64,000 nucleotides of DNA from Opitutaceae bacterium (lineage in GTDB: Bacteria; Verrucomicrobiota; Verrucomicrobiia; Opitutales; Opitutaceae): positions 1-64,000 of the forward strand of contig JAUYAK010000113.1 in NCBI GenBank assembly GCA_030693515.1. Direction: 5' to 3'. The translations under genes and the position numbers were made by a program. Below are positions 1 through 9,667 of this stretch, piece by piece; the first letter of the stretch is position 1, and every line of letters begins with the position of its first letter. The notes beneath the pieces are model-generated. The model was not told the DNA's origin. It was given only the letters and a program-made list of their open reading frames with translations, and made no database searches.

Positions 1-670
1 AGGACCACCAGGGGGCTTGCAGCGTGCCGATGGCCGCCAGCAGCGAGGTCTCGCGGGCGAGGCCGGCGAGCGCCACGCCCGCGAGACCCCCGCGCGCTCG
101 GCCGCGTTCAAGGGCGAGGAGCGCGCCGGCGAGCACGGTCAGCGCGACCAAATCCGTGAGCGCCAGCCGCACACAGCTCAGCGCTCCGGCCGAAAACAGC
201 ACGCCCGCCCACGCGATCCAGCCGCGGACATCACGCACGGCGAGGAGCCGCCAGAGGATCGCGGCGAGCGCGAGCCACGCGGCGACGTTGAGCCACGCGT
301 AGGTGTGGATGATCCAGGCGGACTGGCCGGCGCCGGCGAGCCAAGCCAGCGCGGGCGGCAAAATGCGGCGCGCGCGGTAGGGCAGGTTGTCCATCGCCCG
401 TGGCAACTCGCCGCCACGCAGCAGCGGGTCGTGCGCGATCTGAGCGTAGTAGAGGCCGTCGTAGCCGCCGGTGTCGCGGTGCACATGGACCGGCAGCGCC
501 CGGAAGGCGGCGATCTTCAGGTCGTCGTTGGGCGCGTCGAGCTGGTAGAAAACGGTGAGGCCGTGGACCGGGTGCCAGAAGCGCAGCACGAGGGCGAGGA
601 ACACCGCGACGACGGCGACCGCGGCGAGGCGCAGCAGGAGAGGGGAGCGAGAGGCGGACGCGGCATTCAT
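1..670 (-). CDS. Partial CDS (C-terminus beyond window start): multi-TM membrane protein, paralogous to the CDS at 2254-3864
   Basis: Reverse-complement read from ATG at 670 gives MNAASASRSPLLLRLAAVAVVAVFLALVLRFWHPVHGLTVFYQLDAPNDDLKIAAFRALPVHVHRDTGGYDGLYYAQIAHDPLL..DNLPYRARRIL; open to base 1. ATGA overlap with the stop of the upstream gene (667-669). Not in the supplied ORF track. Confidence 0.8.
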   Translation of the reverse strand, partial: MNAASASRSPLLLRLAAVAVVAVFLALVLRFWHPVHGLTVFYQLDAPNDDLKIAAFRALPVHVHRDTGGYDGLYYAQIAHDPLLRGGELPRAMDNLPYRARRILPPALAWLAGAGQSAWIIHTYAWLNVAAWLALAAILWRLLAVRDVRGWIAWAGVLFSAGALSCVRLALTDLVALTVLAGALLALERGRARGGLAGVALAGLARETSLLAAIGTLQAPWWS

Positions 671-2181
671 CGGGTGGGGGCGGGCTCGCGCGGCTCGTCG
701 AGGAGCCAGAGGCCGATGTTGCGGACCTGGGCGAGCTGCCGCCAGGGTCCGGTGCAGCGCTGCTCCAGCGCCTCGGCCTTTTCCATCTCGAAGATCACCG
801 CGCCAACCGGGCGACCGGCCTGCGCCGCGAGCGCCCGCAGCCGGGGCCATTCCTCCGGGCGCACAAATTCCCAGCGCAGGATCGCCAGGTCCGTGGAGTG
901 GAAAAGGGATCCGCTGTGCAGGCCGGCGAGCACAAGGGCGTCGCGGGGAAACTCCCGCCGCGCCGCATCCGCGGCATCCGCATAGGCCTGCTCGTAGCTG
1001 CGGGTGAGGAGGAGGTGGTGGTGCTGGGTCCAGAACCAGCCCAGTCCGACCGCCCAGACGGCGAGTCCGGCGGCCAGCGTGCCGCGCCACCGGGGCGATT
1101 TCGCCAGCGTTTCCAGCCCGAGCAAAGCGCCGAGAATCAACGCCGGCAGGCCGGGCAGGAGGAAACGCAGGCCCCACCAGACTTCGCGCGTGAACTCATA
1201 GAACGCATAGAATCCGGCAAAGGCTCCGAACCACAGCGCCAGTGCGATACCAATGCGCGCGGGTCGCGCCCTTCCTGCGAGGGCGACGAAGGGCAGGGCG
1301 AGCAACGCCGCGGGCATCATGAGGGCGATCCACTTTGCGACGTGCACGATCGTCGGTGCGCCGTAGCGCGCGTCGAACGCTTCGCCCAAGTTGAGGTAGC
1401 CGGATTGCAGGGCGCTGCCGTAGAGCGCGTGGTTGTAGCAGCCCAGCCAGACCGCCGCCGGCAGGCCGCCCAGCACCGCGAGCGAGAGACGCCGGACATC
1501 GAAACCCAGTAGCGCGATGATCGCGGGCAGCACGAGGGCGTTGGTGGCGCGCACGAGCACCGCCATGCCTATCGCCCCGCCGCAGAGGACGGCCCAGCCC
1601 CCTCCGCCGCGGGCCGCCCGCAGTGCCGCGAACACGGCAGCGAGGCACCACGCGGTCGCGGGGGTGTCGCTCAGCGGCTGGATCGACATGAAAAGGAAGA
1701 CGGGAAACGCCGCCAAGGTGGCCGCCCCGGCCGCCGCGAACCCCGCGTCGAGCCCCAGTTCGCGCGCGACCGCATACAGCAGCGCGAGGGCCGCGAGCGC
1801 GCCCAGCACGCCGACGACGGTGGGCGCGAGCGCGGGACCGACGACCAGGCTGGCGAGTGCGAGCTGGAGGGGCAGGCCGACCGCATAGGTCGGCGCGAGC
1901 CGGCCGGGCTCGACGGCGGGGATGAACCCGTGGGGTTGAAACAGCTGCGGGGGCAGGCTCGGCGCCGAGGCCAACTCCGCCGGCACGCGGGCCTCGGCGG
2001 TGAGCCGGCCGGCGGCGAGGAGGCGGGCGCTGTTGAGGTAGCCGGAGGAATCCGCGCCGCCGGCGAAGGGCGAAAAATTCGCCGCGAGCCAACCCCCGTA
2101 GAGCAGCAAGGCGAGGATCCCGAGGCCCGCCCCCACGATGCGCGCAGGGCGGCGGTCGGCTGGGGGATTCGGATTTGACAT
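667..2181 (-). CDS. Multi-TM membrane protein, glycosyltransferase family 39-like
   Basis: ORF 667..3696 trimmed to ATG at 2181 (MSNPNPPADRRPARIVGAGLGILALLLYGG..); hydrophobic TM pattern; upstream part of the long ORF is antisense to another gene. Confidence 0.75.
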   Translation of the reverse strand: MSNPNPPADRRPARIVGAGLGILALLLYGGWLAANFSPFAGGADSSGYLNSARLLAAGRLTAEARVPAELASAPSLPPQLFQPHGFIPAVEPGRLAPTYAVGLPLQLALASLVVGPALAPTVVGVLGALAALALLYAVARELGLDAGFAAAGAATLAAFPVFLFMSIQPLSDTPATAWCLAAVFAALRAARGGGGWAVLCGGAIGMAVLVRATNALVLPAIIALLGFDVRRLSLAVLGGLPAAVWLGCYNHALYGSALQSGYLNLGEAFDARYGAPTIVHVAKWIALMMPAALLALPFVALAGRARPARIGIALALWFGAFAGFYAFYEFTREVWWGLRFLLPGLPALILGALLGLETLAKSPRWRGTLAAGLAVWAVGLGWFWTQHHHLLLTRSYEQAYADAADAARREFPRDALVLAGLHSGSLFHSTDLAILRWEFVRPEEWPRLRALAAQAGRPVGAVIFEMEKAEALEQRCTGPWRQLAQVRNIGLWLLDEPREPAPTR

Positions 2182-2253
2182 GGTTTGCTTGCGTTCTGTG
2201 ATGCGCAAACTGCGCGTGAGAAAATTGGAAGACAAGCGCCCGCGTTGCGCCGA

Positions 2254-3864
2254 ATGAGCGCCCTGCAACCCCAGCCCCGCGGGGGGGCCTTGCTGCGGCT
2301 GTTTTCGGGCCGGGTGCGATTGGCCTACGTGGTGGCGGTCGCGCTGTTCCTCGGCAGCGTCGCGCAGTTCCACCATCGTGACACCGGGTTCTCGAGCCTG
2401 ATCTCGATCGGCGACATCCTCGACGGCACCAAGGTCACCGCCCTGCGGACGGTGCCGCATTTTGTTTACCAAGGCTCGGCTGGCTACGACGGCGCCTACT
2501 ATGTGCAGCTCGCGCTCCACCCCACGCTCGACAATCCCGAGCTGACCAAGGCGATCGACAACCTGCCCTACCGGGCGAAACGCATCCTCTTTTGCTGGTC
2601 CGCGTGGGCGCTCGGCCTGGGCCAGCCGGAGTGGATCGTGCAGGCGCACGCGCTGCTCAACGTGTTCTGCTGGCTCGCGCTCGCGTGGCTGCTGCTCCGG
2701 TGGTTTCCGCCGGATCACTGGGAAAACTTCGTGCGCTGGGCCGCGGTGCTTTTTTCCCACGGTCTGATCATGAGCGTGCGGCATTCGCTCGTGGATGGCC
2801 CGAGCCTGCTGCTGGTGGCGCTGGCGCTCCGGTGGCTCGAGACGGGCCGCGGGGTGGCGGGCGTCGTCACGCTCGCACTGGCCGGCCTCGGTAAGGAGAC
2901 GAACCTGCTCGCGAGCGCGGCCGTCCCGGTGCAGTGGAATGCCCCGCGCACGTGGCTGCGCCCCGCCGCCACCGTGGCCCTGATCGCGCTGCCGCTGCTG
3001 CTGTGGATGGGCTATGTGCGCTGGAAGTTCGGCCCCGCCGAGGATCCGGGGCTGGGGAACTTCACGCTGCCCTTGGCGGGCTACGCGGAAAAATTTATGG
3101 CCACGGTGCGCGATGTGATTTCGCCGAGCGCGGGTTCCGTGCACTGGGCGACGTTCGCGGCCCTGGTGGCGCTGAGCGTGCAGTGGGTATTTTTCGTCGT
3201 GGTGCGGCGACCGGGTGATCGGTGGTGGCGGGTGGGCGCGGCTTTCGCGCTGATGATGGCCTTTCTTGCGACCCCGGTGTGGGAAGGCTATCCGGGTGCC
3301 GCGACGCGCGTGCTGCTGCCGATGACGCTCGCGTTCAACCTGCTGCTGCCGCGCGGCGTCCGCTGGCTGCCCGTGCTGCTGGCGGGCAATCTCACGGTGG
3401 TGGCGAGCATCCATGAATTTTCCCCGCCGCACGATTTCTACACCGTGCGCGGCGAGCCGACAGCGGAGGCTGCGCTGCGGGTCACAACCGGGCCCGGCTG
3501 GCACGGTGCGGAGCATGAAGGCTCGAATCGCTGGCGGTGGAGCGGAGGGCGGGCGGAGCTGCGGCTCGCCAACACCGGCGCGGGTCACCTGCGCGTGGTG
3601 GTCCAGGGTCGCGTCAGCGCCGCGGTCAACGACCGCAAGATCAGCGTGAGCCGCGGCGAGGGTTTGCTGTGGGCCGATGAGGTCGGCCCGCGGCACGCCA
3701 CGCTGGCCCTCGGCTTCGATCTGCCGCCGGGCGAGACGACGCTGGTGTTCTCGACTGACCAGCCGGCGGAGAAAGTCGGCACGGACCCGCGGGCGCTGGC
3801 CTACTGTGTGACCAATTTGGAGATCGTCGTCACGGCGGTGGCGCGGCCACGCTCGTCGCCATGA
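2254..3864 (+). CDS. Multi-TM membrane protein with C-terminal beta-rich domain
   Basis: ATG at 2254 (MSALQPQPRGG..); YDGAYYVQ / DNLPYRAKRIL motifs shared with the CDS at 1-670. Confidence 0.75.
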   Translation: MSALQPQPRGGALLRLFSGRVRLAYVVAVALFLGSVAQFHHRDTGFSSLISIGDILDGTKVTALRTVPHFVYQGSAGYDGAYYVQLALHPTLDNPELTKAIDNLPYRAKRILFCWSAWALGLGQPEWIVQAHALLNVFCWLALAWLLLRWFPPDHWENFVRWAAVLFSHGLIMSVRHSLVDGPSLLLVALALRWLETGRGVAGVVTLALAGLGKETNLLASAAVPVQWNAPRTWLRPAATVALIALPLLLWMGYVRWKFGPAEDPGLGNFTLPLAGYAEKFMATVRDVISPSAGSVHWATFAALVALSVQWVFFVVVRRPGDRWWRVGAAFALMMAFLATPVWEGYPGAATRVLLPMTLAFNLLLPRGVRWLPVLLAGNLTVVASIHEFSPPHDFYTVRGEPTAEAALRVTTGPGWHGAEHEGSNRWRWSGGRAELRLANTGAGHLRVVVQGRVSAAVNDRKISVSRGEGLLWADEVGPRHATLALGFDLPPGETTLVFSTDQPAEKVGTDPRALAYCVTNLEIVVTAVARPRSSP

Positions 3865-4802
3865 GCGCGTCGAAACACTCCTGGCTGCGGCACCTGCCGT
3901 TCGTGTCCGCCCTTGCGCGCGAGAACGACCAGCTCCGCCGCGAGAACGAGCAGCTCCGCGCCCAGCAGATCGAGTGGGCGCGGTTCTTCCCGCCCGGGCA
4001 TTTCTATTCGCCGCTGCCGTCGCGCGAGGAGACGGCCGAGGCGTTTGCGCGCGGCGGCTTCGGCCCGCCCTTTCCCGCGATCGATCTCAACGAGGCGGGG
4101 CAGGTGGCGCGGCTGGAGCGCTTCGCGGCGTTCTATCCCGAGCAGCCGTTTCCCGAGACTAAGACCGAGGGCCGGCGCTTCCACCTCGACAACCCCTCCT
4201 ACGGCCACTTCGACGCCATCATGCTCTGGTGCATGCTGCGCGAGGCGCGGCCGCGCCGCATCGTCGAGGTCGGCTCCGGCTTCAGCTCCGCCGCGATGCT
4301 CGACCTGAATGACGGCCCGCTCGGCGGCGGCGTGCAGTTCACGTTCATCGATCCGGACATGAAACGGCTGCGTCCGCTCTTGCGACCAGATGACGAGCAG
4401 CGCACGAGGCTGATTGAGCAACGCGTGCAGGACGTGCCACTCGACGTCTTTCAAACTCTGGCGGAGAACGACGTGCTCTTCATCGACTCCTCGCACGTCA
4501 GCAAGATTGGCAGCGACGTGAACCGGCTCTACTTCGACGTGCTGCCCGCGCTCGCGCCCGGTGTCTTGATCCACATCCATGATGTCGCGGGGAACCTCGA
4601 GTATCCGCGCGAGTGGCTCGACGAGGGCCGTGCGTGGAACGAGCAGTATCTCCTGCGGGCGTTCCTGATGAACAACCGCGACTACCGCATCGAACTCTTC
4701 ACCGGCTGGCTCTTCAACACGCGCCACGCGTGGTTCCGCGAGCACATGCCGCTCTGCGCCCGCGGCGGCGGCGGCCAGCTCTGGCTGCGCAAGCTGGCGT
4801 GA
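3861..4802 (+). CDS. Class I SAM-dependent methyltransferase (Methyltransf_24-like)
   Basis: IVEVGSGFSSAAMLDLN motif I; ATGA overlap with preceding CDS. Confidence 0.8.
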   Translation: MSASKHSWLRHLPFVSALARENDQLRRENEQLRAQQIEWARFFPPGHFYSPLPSREETAEAFARGGFGPPFPAIDLNEAGQVARLERFAAFYPEQPFPETKTEGRRFHLDNPSYGHFDAIMLWCMLREARPRRIVEVGSGFSSAAMLDLNDGPLGGGVQFTFIDPDMKRLRPLLRPDDEQRTRLIEQRVQDVPLDVFQTLAENDVLFIDSSHVSKIGSDVNRLYFDVLPALAPGVLIHIHDVAGNLEYPREWLDEGRAWNEQYLLRAFLMNNRDYRIELFTGWLFNTRHAWFREHMPLCARGGGGQLWLRKLA

Positions 4803-4814
4803 GACGCCGTGGGT

Positions 4815-4836
4815 AGGAGCCCGCAAGCGGGCTCCT
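4815..4836. repeat. Palindrome (10-bp stem, AA loop) between convergent genes; REP-like or bidirectional terminator
   Basis: AGGAGCCCGC-AA-GCGGGCTCCT read directly. Confidence 0.75.
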
Positions 4837-4852
4837 GCAGAAACGCGCGAAC

Positions 4853-6496
4853 TCAAAACGTCGCGATGCTCTCCAGCCTGCGGCGGTAGCGCGCGCCGAT
4901 GACGGCGGGCGCGAAGCGCGCCGCGATGGTGGCTTGGCCCGCGGCGCCCAGCTGCGCAGCCAGCGCGCGATCGGCGAAAAGTTTTTGCATCCACTCCGCC
5001 GCGTGCGCCGGATCGGGATCGGCCCAGGTCGAGCCTTTCGCGTAGGGGCCGTGGTTGCGGTCGAGGGTGACCAGGGGCGCGCGCACGGGGCAGCCGTTGG
5101 TGTGCGAGACGAATTCCGCCGTCGCGGACCAGTCGGTCGAGATCACGGGTTTCCCGAGTGCCATACACTCCGCGACTGCGAGGCCGAATCCTTCGGACCG
5201 ATGCAGCGAGACGAAGCAGTCACAGGCCGCCTCGAGCGCGTAGATGTCGGCGCGCGCGAGGGTCTCCGTGAGGATGACGGTGCCCGGGAGATCGCGCACG
5301 TTCGCGCGCAGCTCGGCAAAATCGGCCTCGTTGCCCGCGACGTTCTGCACCTTCACGACGAGCGCGGCGCCGCGGCCCGCGAGGCCCGCGCGGCGGAAGG
5401 CCTCGATGACGGCGCGCGGATTCTTCCGCGCCGCGTAGGAGTTGAGGTCGAAGAGCGTGAGGAAGAGGAATTTTTCCGCAGGCAGGCCGAACCGCGCGCG
5501 CAGCTCGGCGAGTGGCGCCGCCGGAGCGGCGAAGCCGATCGCGTGCGGCATGGTGAGCACGGGCACGGGTGATTTCACCGCGACGGCGGCCGAGGTGAAG
5601 TCGCTCGGGCACCAGATTTCGTCGAAGTAATCGAAGCTGGGCAGCCACGCATCCGGAAACTCCGGCAGCTCCCAGGCGAAGTAGGCGATGTTGTATTTGC
5701 CCGCGCGGAAGCCCGCGCCGTGGTGGTGGTCGAGATCGCGCGCCGCGGGCGGGTCGAGGTGCACGATATTAACCCCGTGCGGATTCGCGTCGCCGAGCCG
5801 GGCGGCGTAGGTCTGGTCGCCAAGGCGATTTTTGCAGTGCAGCTTCAGCGGCACGAGTGCGGTCGGGATGCCGGCGGCATCGGCGGCGCGCACCATGCAG
5901 CGGGCCGACTCGCCGACGCCGAGGTCCGCGGTGAGAAAGCCCGCGATGTTGATCCCGAGCTGTGCGTGCCGCCGCGCGTAGTCGGCGGAGTAGGGCGCAT
6001 GGCGCCGCGAGAAATCAAAGATGACCTCGCCCGCCTCTGTCGCGATGGTGCCGATGCGGACCTGGCGGTTCTTGTTTTGCGCGCGGAAGCGCTGCCAAAG
6101 CGGCAGGCCGGTCAGGCGGCCCAGCCACGCGAGGACATTGGTGGCGCCCACGCCTTCGAGGGTGAATTCCACGGTGATCTCTTTGGCTGCGGGCAGTGTG
6201 ATGCGCAGCTCCCAAGGCCCGGGTGGCGGTGAGACGAGCCGCGCGACGGGTGCGCCGTTCACGGCCACGGCGAGAGTCGGGGCGCTGGCCTCGAGGCCAC
6301 GCGCCTCGGGGTGCGGTCGCACCTCGCCGCGCAGCACGAGCGCGCTCGCGCCGGCCAGCGGCGGCAGGCGCACCGTGCCGTGCTCGCGCAGCCAGGCCGA
6401 ATTGGGGTCGAATTCGTCGTAGAACAGCCCGGTGTAGGCGGCGAAGCGCCGGGCGAAGGCGCCGCCGGCGGGGGGAGTGCGCTCGCGGTTGGACAT
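4853..6496 (-). CDS. Glycosyltransferase family 4 (group 1) with N-terminal beta-sandwich-like region
   Basis: C-terminal SLHRSEGFGLAVAECMALGKPVISTDWSATAEFV is a typical GT4 signature. Confidence 0.85.
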   Translation of the reverse strand: MSNRERTPPAGGAFARRFAAYTGLFYDEFDPNSAWLREHGTVRLPPLAGASALVLRGEVRPHPEARGLEASAPTLAVAVNGAPVARLVSPPPGPWELRITLPAAKEITVEFTLEGVGATNVLAWLGRLTGLPLWQRFRAQNKNRQVRIGTIATEAGEVIFDFSRRHAPYSADYARRHAQLGINIAGFLTADLGVGESARCMVRAADAAGIPTALVPLKLHCKNRLGDQTYAARLGDANPHGVNIVHLDPPAARDLDHHHGAGFRAGKYNIAYFAWELPEFPDAWLPSFDYFDEIWCPSDFTSAAVAVKSPVPVLTMPHAIGFAAPAAPLAELRARFGLPAEKFLFLTLFDLNSYAARKNPRAVIEAFRRAGLAGRGAALVVKVQNVAGNEADFAELRANVRDLPGTVILTETLARADIYALEAACDCFVSLHRSEGFGLAVAECMALGKPVISTDWSATAEFVSHTNGCPVRAPLVTLDRNHGPYAKGSTWADPDPAHAAEWMQKLFADRALAAQLGAAGQATIAARFAPAVIGARYRRRLESIATF

Positions 6497-6637
6497 GGAC
6501 GCGTGAGGGAAGGAGGCGCCGCGGAGCTTGGCAAACTTTCCGATGGTGCGCCGGCCGCACTCGGGGCTTGCGCGCGGCGGCGCGAAGGCCGTTGCTTCTG
6601 GGCGTTAGCTGCGACTCGTCGCACGCCTCAGCTTCGC

Positions 6638-8779
6638 GTGCCTTCACCCCTCAAAAAGTTTATCCCGGCCGGCGGTTCGGCGACGCCTTGGCGCGTCGTC
6701 TCGCTGCTGCTTGTCACGGCGCTCATCTGGGCGGCGCACTACGAGCGCTGGACGCCGGAGCAATGGCGGCTGCCGACCGACTACGTGGGCGACGCCCACG
6801 AGATGCTCGCGCGCATCAAGATCGCCGCGGAGAGCGACACCTCGCCGTGGACGCCGCAGGTGATTGATCGGCTGGGCGCGCCGTTTGCGGCGCACTGGAA
6901 CGGCTATCCCACGCCGGACAAGCCGCTGATGTGGATGCTCGGCGAACTCGCGACGGTGACCGGATTGTTTGCGGTCGCGAACCTGGGCTTGCTGCTCGCG
7001 CAGCTCTCGGCGGCGTTGGCGTTTTATTTCACGGCGCGCTGGCTGCGGTGCCGTTGGGAATGGGCCTGGGTCGGGGCCCTGCTGTTTGCCTATACCTACC
7101 ACACGTTCCATCGCGGCCTGGCGCATTTCTCCTTCGTCTTCACGTGGACGGTGCCGCTGGGGCTGCTCGCCGTGTGGCTGGTAGCGCAGAGCCGGCTACT
7201 CGAATGGCGCAGCCCCGGGGCCGTCGTGTGCCTCGGCGTGGCGCTCGCGCTGGGCGTGAGCAATCCCTACAATCTGCTCTTCTGGGGCCAACTGCTCTTC
7301 TGGGCGCTGGTCGCGCAGTGGTTTGGCCCGCGCCGCCGGGCCAATCTGGCCATCGGGCTGACGGCGGGCGCGGTGGCCGTCGGGTCGTTTCTCATCTCGA
7401 ATGCGGATGTCTGGGTCCATCTCGACGAACCCGAAGGGCTGCCGCTCCTCTCGCGCAACTATGGGGGCACGGAGCGCTACGCGCTCAAGCCGCTCGAGAT
7501 GTTCATCCCGCCGCAATATCACCGGCTCGATCTGCTGGCGTTCTTCGGCGACCGCTACAAGCGGTGGTCGGACTGGCGGGGCGAGGACTACATGCCCTAC
7601 CTCGGTGTGATCGGGATCGTGGGGTTGCTCTGGCTCGCGGTCGTGACGGCGCAGCGCATTTTTCGCCGTCGGACGCTACCGGGGCAGGCGTTGTCGGCGG
7701 GTTGGTTGCTGTCGTATGCGACGGTGGGCGGCCTGACCAACCTCCTGGCCTTTTTCGTGGGCTTCCAAGTTTTTCGCGCGACGAGTCGCGTGGCGATTTT
7801 CATCTCGGCGCTCGTGCTGACCTTTCTGGTCGTGCGGCTGTCGCGCCTGACCGCGCGCTGGCCGGCGCATTGGCGGGTGGCGGCGGCACTCGCGGTGGCC
7901 GCCATCGGCGTGCTCGATCAGGTGCCCCGGCGGTGGCCGGACGAAATCCGCGCCCAGATGAATGCCGATGCGATCTCGGATTTGAAGCTGGGGCGCGAAC
8001 TGGAGGCGGCGCTGCCCCGCGGCGCGATGATCTTTCAGATTCCCGTGCTCGGGTTTCCCGAGGTGCTGCCGCCGCACCGGCTGGCCGACTACGAACACTT
8101 TCGTCCGTATCTCGCCACGCAGACGCTGCGCTTCAGCTACGGAGCGGCGAAATTCCGCAGTCGCAGCCGATGGCAGCGCGACGTGGAGCATCTCCCCGTG
8201 GAAGTGCTGGTGCGACGGCTCGAGAGCTACGGCTTCGCGGCGCTTTACTTGAACCGGAAAGGCTACGCGGACCGCGCGGAGAGGATCCTGGGTGAACTGA
8301 CCGCGCTCGGTTATACCCGCCGTGTGCAGGGTGCGGGTGGCCAGCAGGTCGTCGTGTTTCTTAATCCGACAATGGAGCCGAGGCTGCCGTTGGGCCGTGC
8401 GCTCACCTTTGGCAACGGCTGGCATTTCCGCCCGGAGGATGGGGTCCGCTGGGCCAGCGGCGACGCAGCGATGGCCTATTTCAATCCGCACTCGGCGCCG
8501 ATCTCGGCCGACTTGCGCTTGGTGCTCGTGGCGGTGTCGCCACGCGACGTCGTGATCGAGCACAACGGCCGGATGCTGCAAACGCTGCGCGTCACATCCG
8601 AACCGGTGGAGCTTCGCCTGCCGGCGCTGGCCTTGGCTCCGGGCGTGAACCACTTTGCCCTGCGCTCCGCGGCCCCTGCGCAGCGCCTCAATCCCGGCCG
8701 CAATCAGCTGCGGTCCTTTGGCCTCAAGGAATCGTCCATCACGATTGAGTCCGCGCCGGTCGCAGTGATTGAACGTTGA
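6638..8779 (+). CDS. Large multi-TM membrane protein with C-terminal beta-rich domain
   Basis: ORF 6311..8779 with likely GTG start at 6638 (VPSPLKKFIPAGGSATPWRVVSLLLVTALIW..). Confidence 0.7.
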   Translation: MPSPLKKFIPAGGSATPWRVVSLLLVTALIWAAHYERWTPEQWRLPTDYVGDAHEMLARIKIAAESDTSPWTPQVIDRLGAPFAAHWNGYPTPDKPLMWMLGELATVTGLFAVANLGLLLAQLSAALAFYFTARWLRCRWEWAWVGALLFAYTYHTFHRGLAHFSFVFTWTVPLGLLAVWLVAQSRLLEWRSPGAVVCLGVALALGVSNPYNLLFWGQLLFWALVAQWFGPRRRANLAIGLTAGAVAVGSFLISNADVWVHLDEPEGLPLLSRNYGGTERYALKPLEMFIPPQYHRLDLLAFFGDRYKRWSDWRGEDYMPYLGVIGIVGLLWLAVVTAQRIFRRRTLPGQALSAGWLLSYATVGGLTNLLAFFVGFQVFRATSRVAIFISALVLTFLVVRLSRLTARWPAHWRVAAALAVAAIGVLDQVPRRWPDEIRAQMNADAISDLKLGRELEAALPRGAMIFQIPVLGFPEVLPPHRLADYEHFRPYLATQTLRFSYGAAKFRSRSRWQRDVEHLPVEVLVRRLESYGFAALYLNRKGYADRAERILGELTALGYTRRVQGAGGQQVVVFLNPTMEPRLPLGRALTFGNGWHFRPEDGVRWASGDAAMAYFNPHSAPISADLRLVLVAVSPRDVVIEHNGRMLQTLRVTSEPVELRLPALALAPGVNHFALRSAAPAQRLNPGRNQLRSFGLKESSITIESAPVAVIER

Positions 8780-8820
8780 AATTGGCCGGCCGTGCTGGCG
8801 GTGTTGCGAATCCGCCGAAC

Positions 8821-9591
8821 ATGAACGCCGACGAATACCTGAAACTCGCCGAGGTCGAGGACCGCATGTGGTATTTCCGCTCGCTGCACCGCCATGTCCT
8901 GCGGGCGCTCGTTCCCGGCTTGCCGCAGGAGGCCGCGGTGCTCGACGCCGGCTGCGGGACGGGCGGCCTGATCCTGCGGTTGCGGGAGGCCCAGCCCGGC
9001 TGGCGGTTCAGCGGCATCGACTTCATGCCGCTCGCCTGTGAGCTCGCGCTGAAACGCTGCGGCCCGGAGGTGGATGTGCGTGTCGCCTCGATCACGGAGC
9101 TGCCGTTTGCGGATGCGAGCTTCGATGCGGTGGTGTCGGCGGATGTCGTCTGCCAGGTGGAAAACCCCGAGGTCGCGGCGCGGGAATTTTTCCGCGTGCT
9201 CAAGCCGGGCGGCCTCGTGGTGATCAACGTGCCGGCCTACATGTGGATGTGGTCGTATCACGACGATTCCTGTCACACTCAGCACCGTTACACCCGGCCC
9301 GAAATCGCCGCGCTGCTGGCCGGGGCGGGATTCCGCGACGCGCGGACCACGCATTGGAACGCGCTGCCCTTTCCCGTGGTGTGGGCGAAGCGGAAGCTGT
9401 TTCGCACGGAGCGCGACACGAGCGATGTGAAGGAATACTCCGCCCTCGTGCAGGCACCGTTCCGCGCCTTGATGGCGATCGAGCACGCGTGGCGGCGGCT
9501 GGGGGGCAACTGGGCTTGGGGCACCTCGGTTTTCGCGTCGGCGCGAAAACCGGGACCAAAAGACCAGAGACCAAGGGACCAAAAGACTTGA
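8821..9591 (+). CDS. Class I SAM-dependent methyltransferase (Methyltransf_11-like)
   Basis: VLDAGCGTGGLILRLREAQP motif; ATG at 8821; C-terminus runs into the GGTC-type repeat arm. Confidence 0.85.
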   Translation: MNADEYLKLAEVEDRMWYFRSLHRHVLRALVPGLPQEAAVLDAGCGTGGLILRLREAQPGWRFSGIDFMPLACELALKRCGPEVDVRVASITELPFADASFDAVVSADVVCQVENPEVAAREFFRVLKPGGLVVINVPAYMWMWSYHDDSCHTQHRYTRPEIAALLAGAGFRDARTTHWNALPFPVVWAKRKLFRTERDTSDVKEYSALVQAPFRALMAIEHAWRRLGGNWAWGTSVFASARKPGPKDQRPRDQKT

Positions 9592-9664
9592 AACGCGATC
9601 GGGGCATTAGGCCGCGGGGCTTGTGGTCCCTTGGTCTTTTGGTCCTTAGTCCCTTGGTCCTTTT
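9552..9664. repeat. Inverted pair of degenerate ~8-bp repeat arms (unit ~GGTCCCTT/GGTCTTTT)
   Basis: Left arm gggaccaaaagaccagagaccaagggaccaaaagac (9552-9587); right arm ggtcccttggtcttttggtccttagtcccttggtcctttt (9625-9664). Confidence 0.85.
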
Positions 9665-9667
9665 CCG

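Noticed and set aside
2182-3696. Upstream extension of minus-strand ORF 667..3696 (1009 aa)
   Set aside because: Arg/Pro/Gln/His-rich translation antisense to a convincing membrane protein gene; true start is near 2181.
9552-9664. CRISPR array
   Set aside because: Units are 7-8 bp, degenerate and contiguous, with one inverted core; no 24-40 bp direct repeats with unique spacers, and no cas genes.
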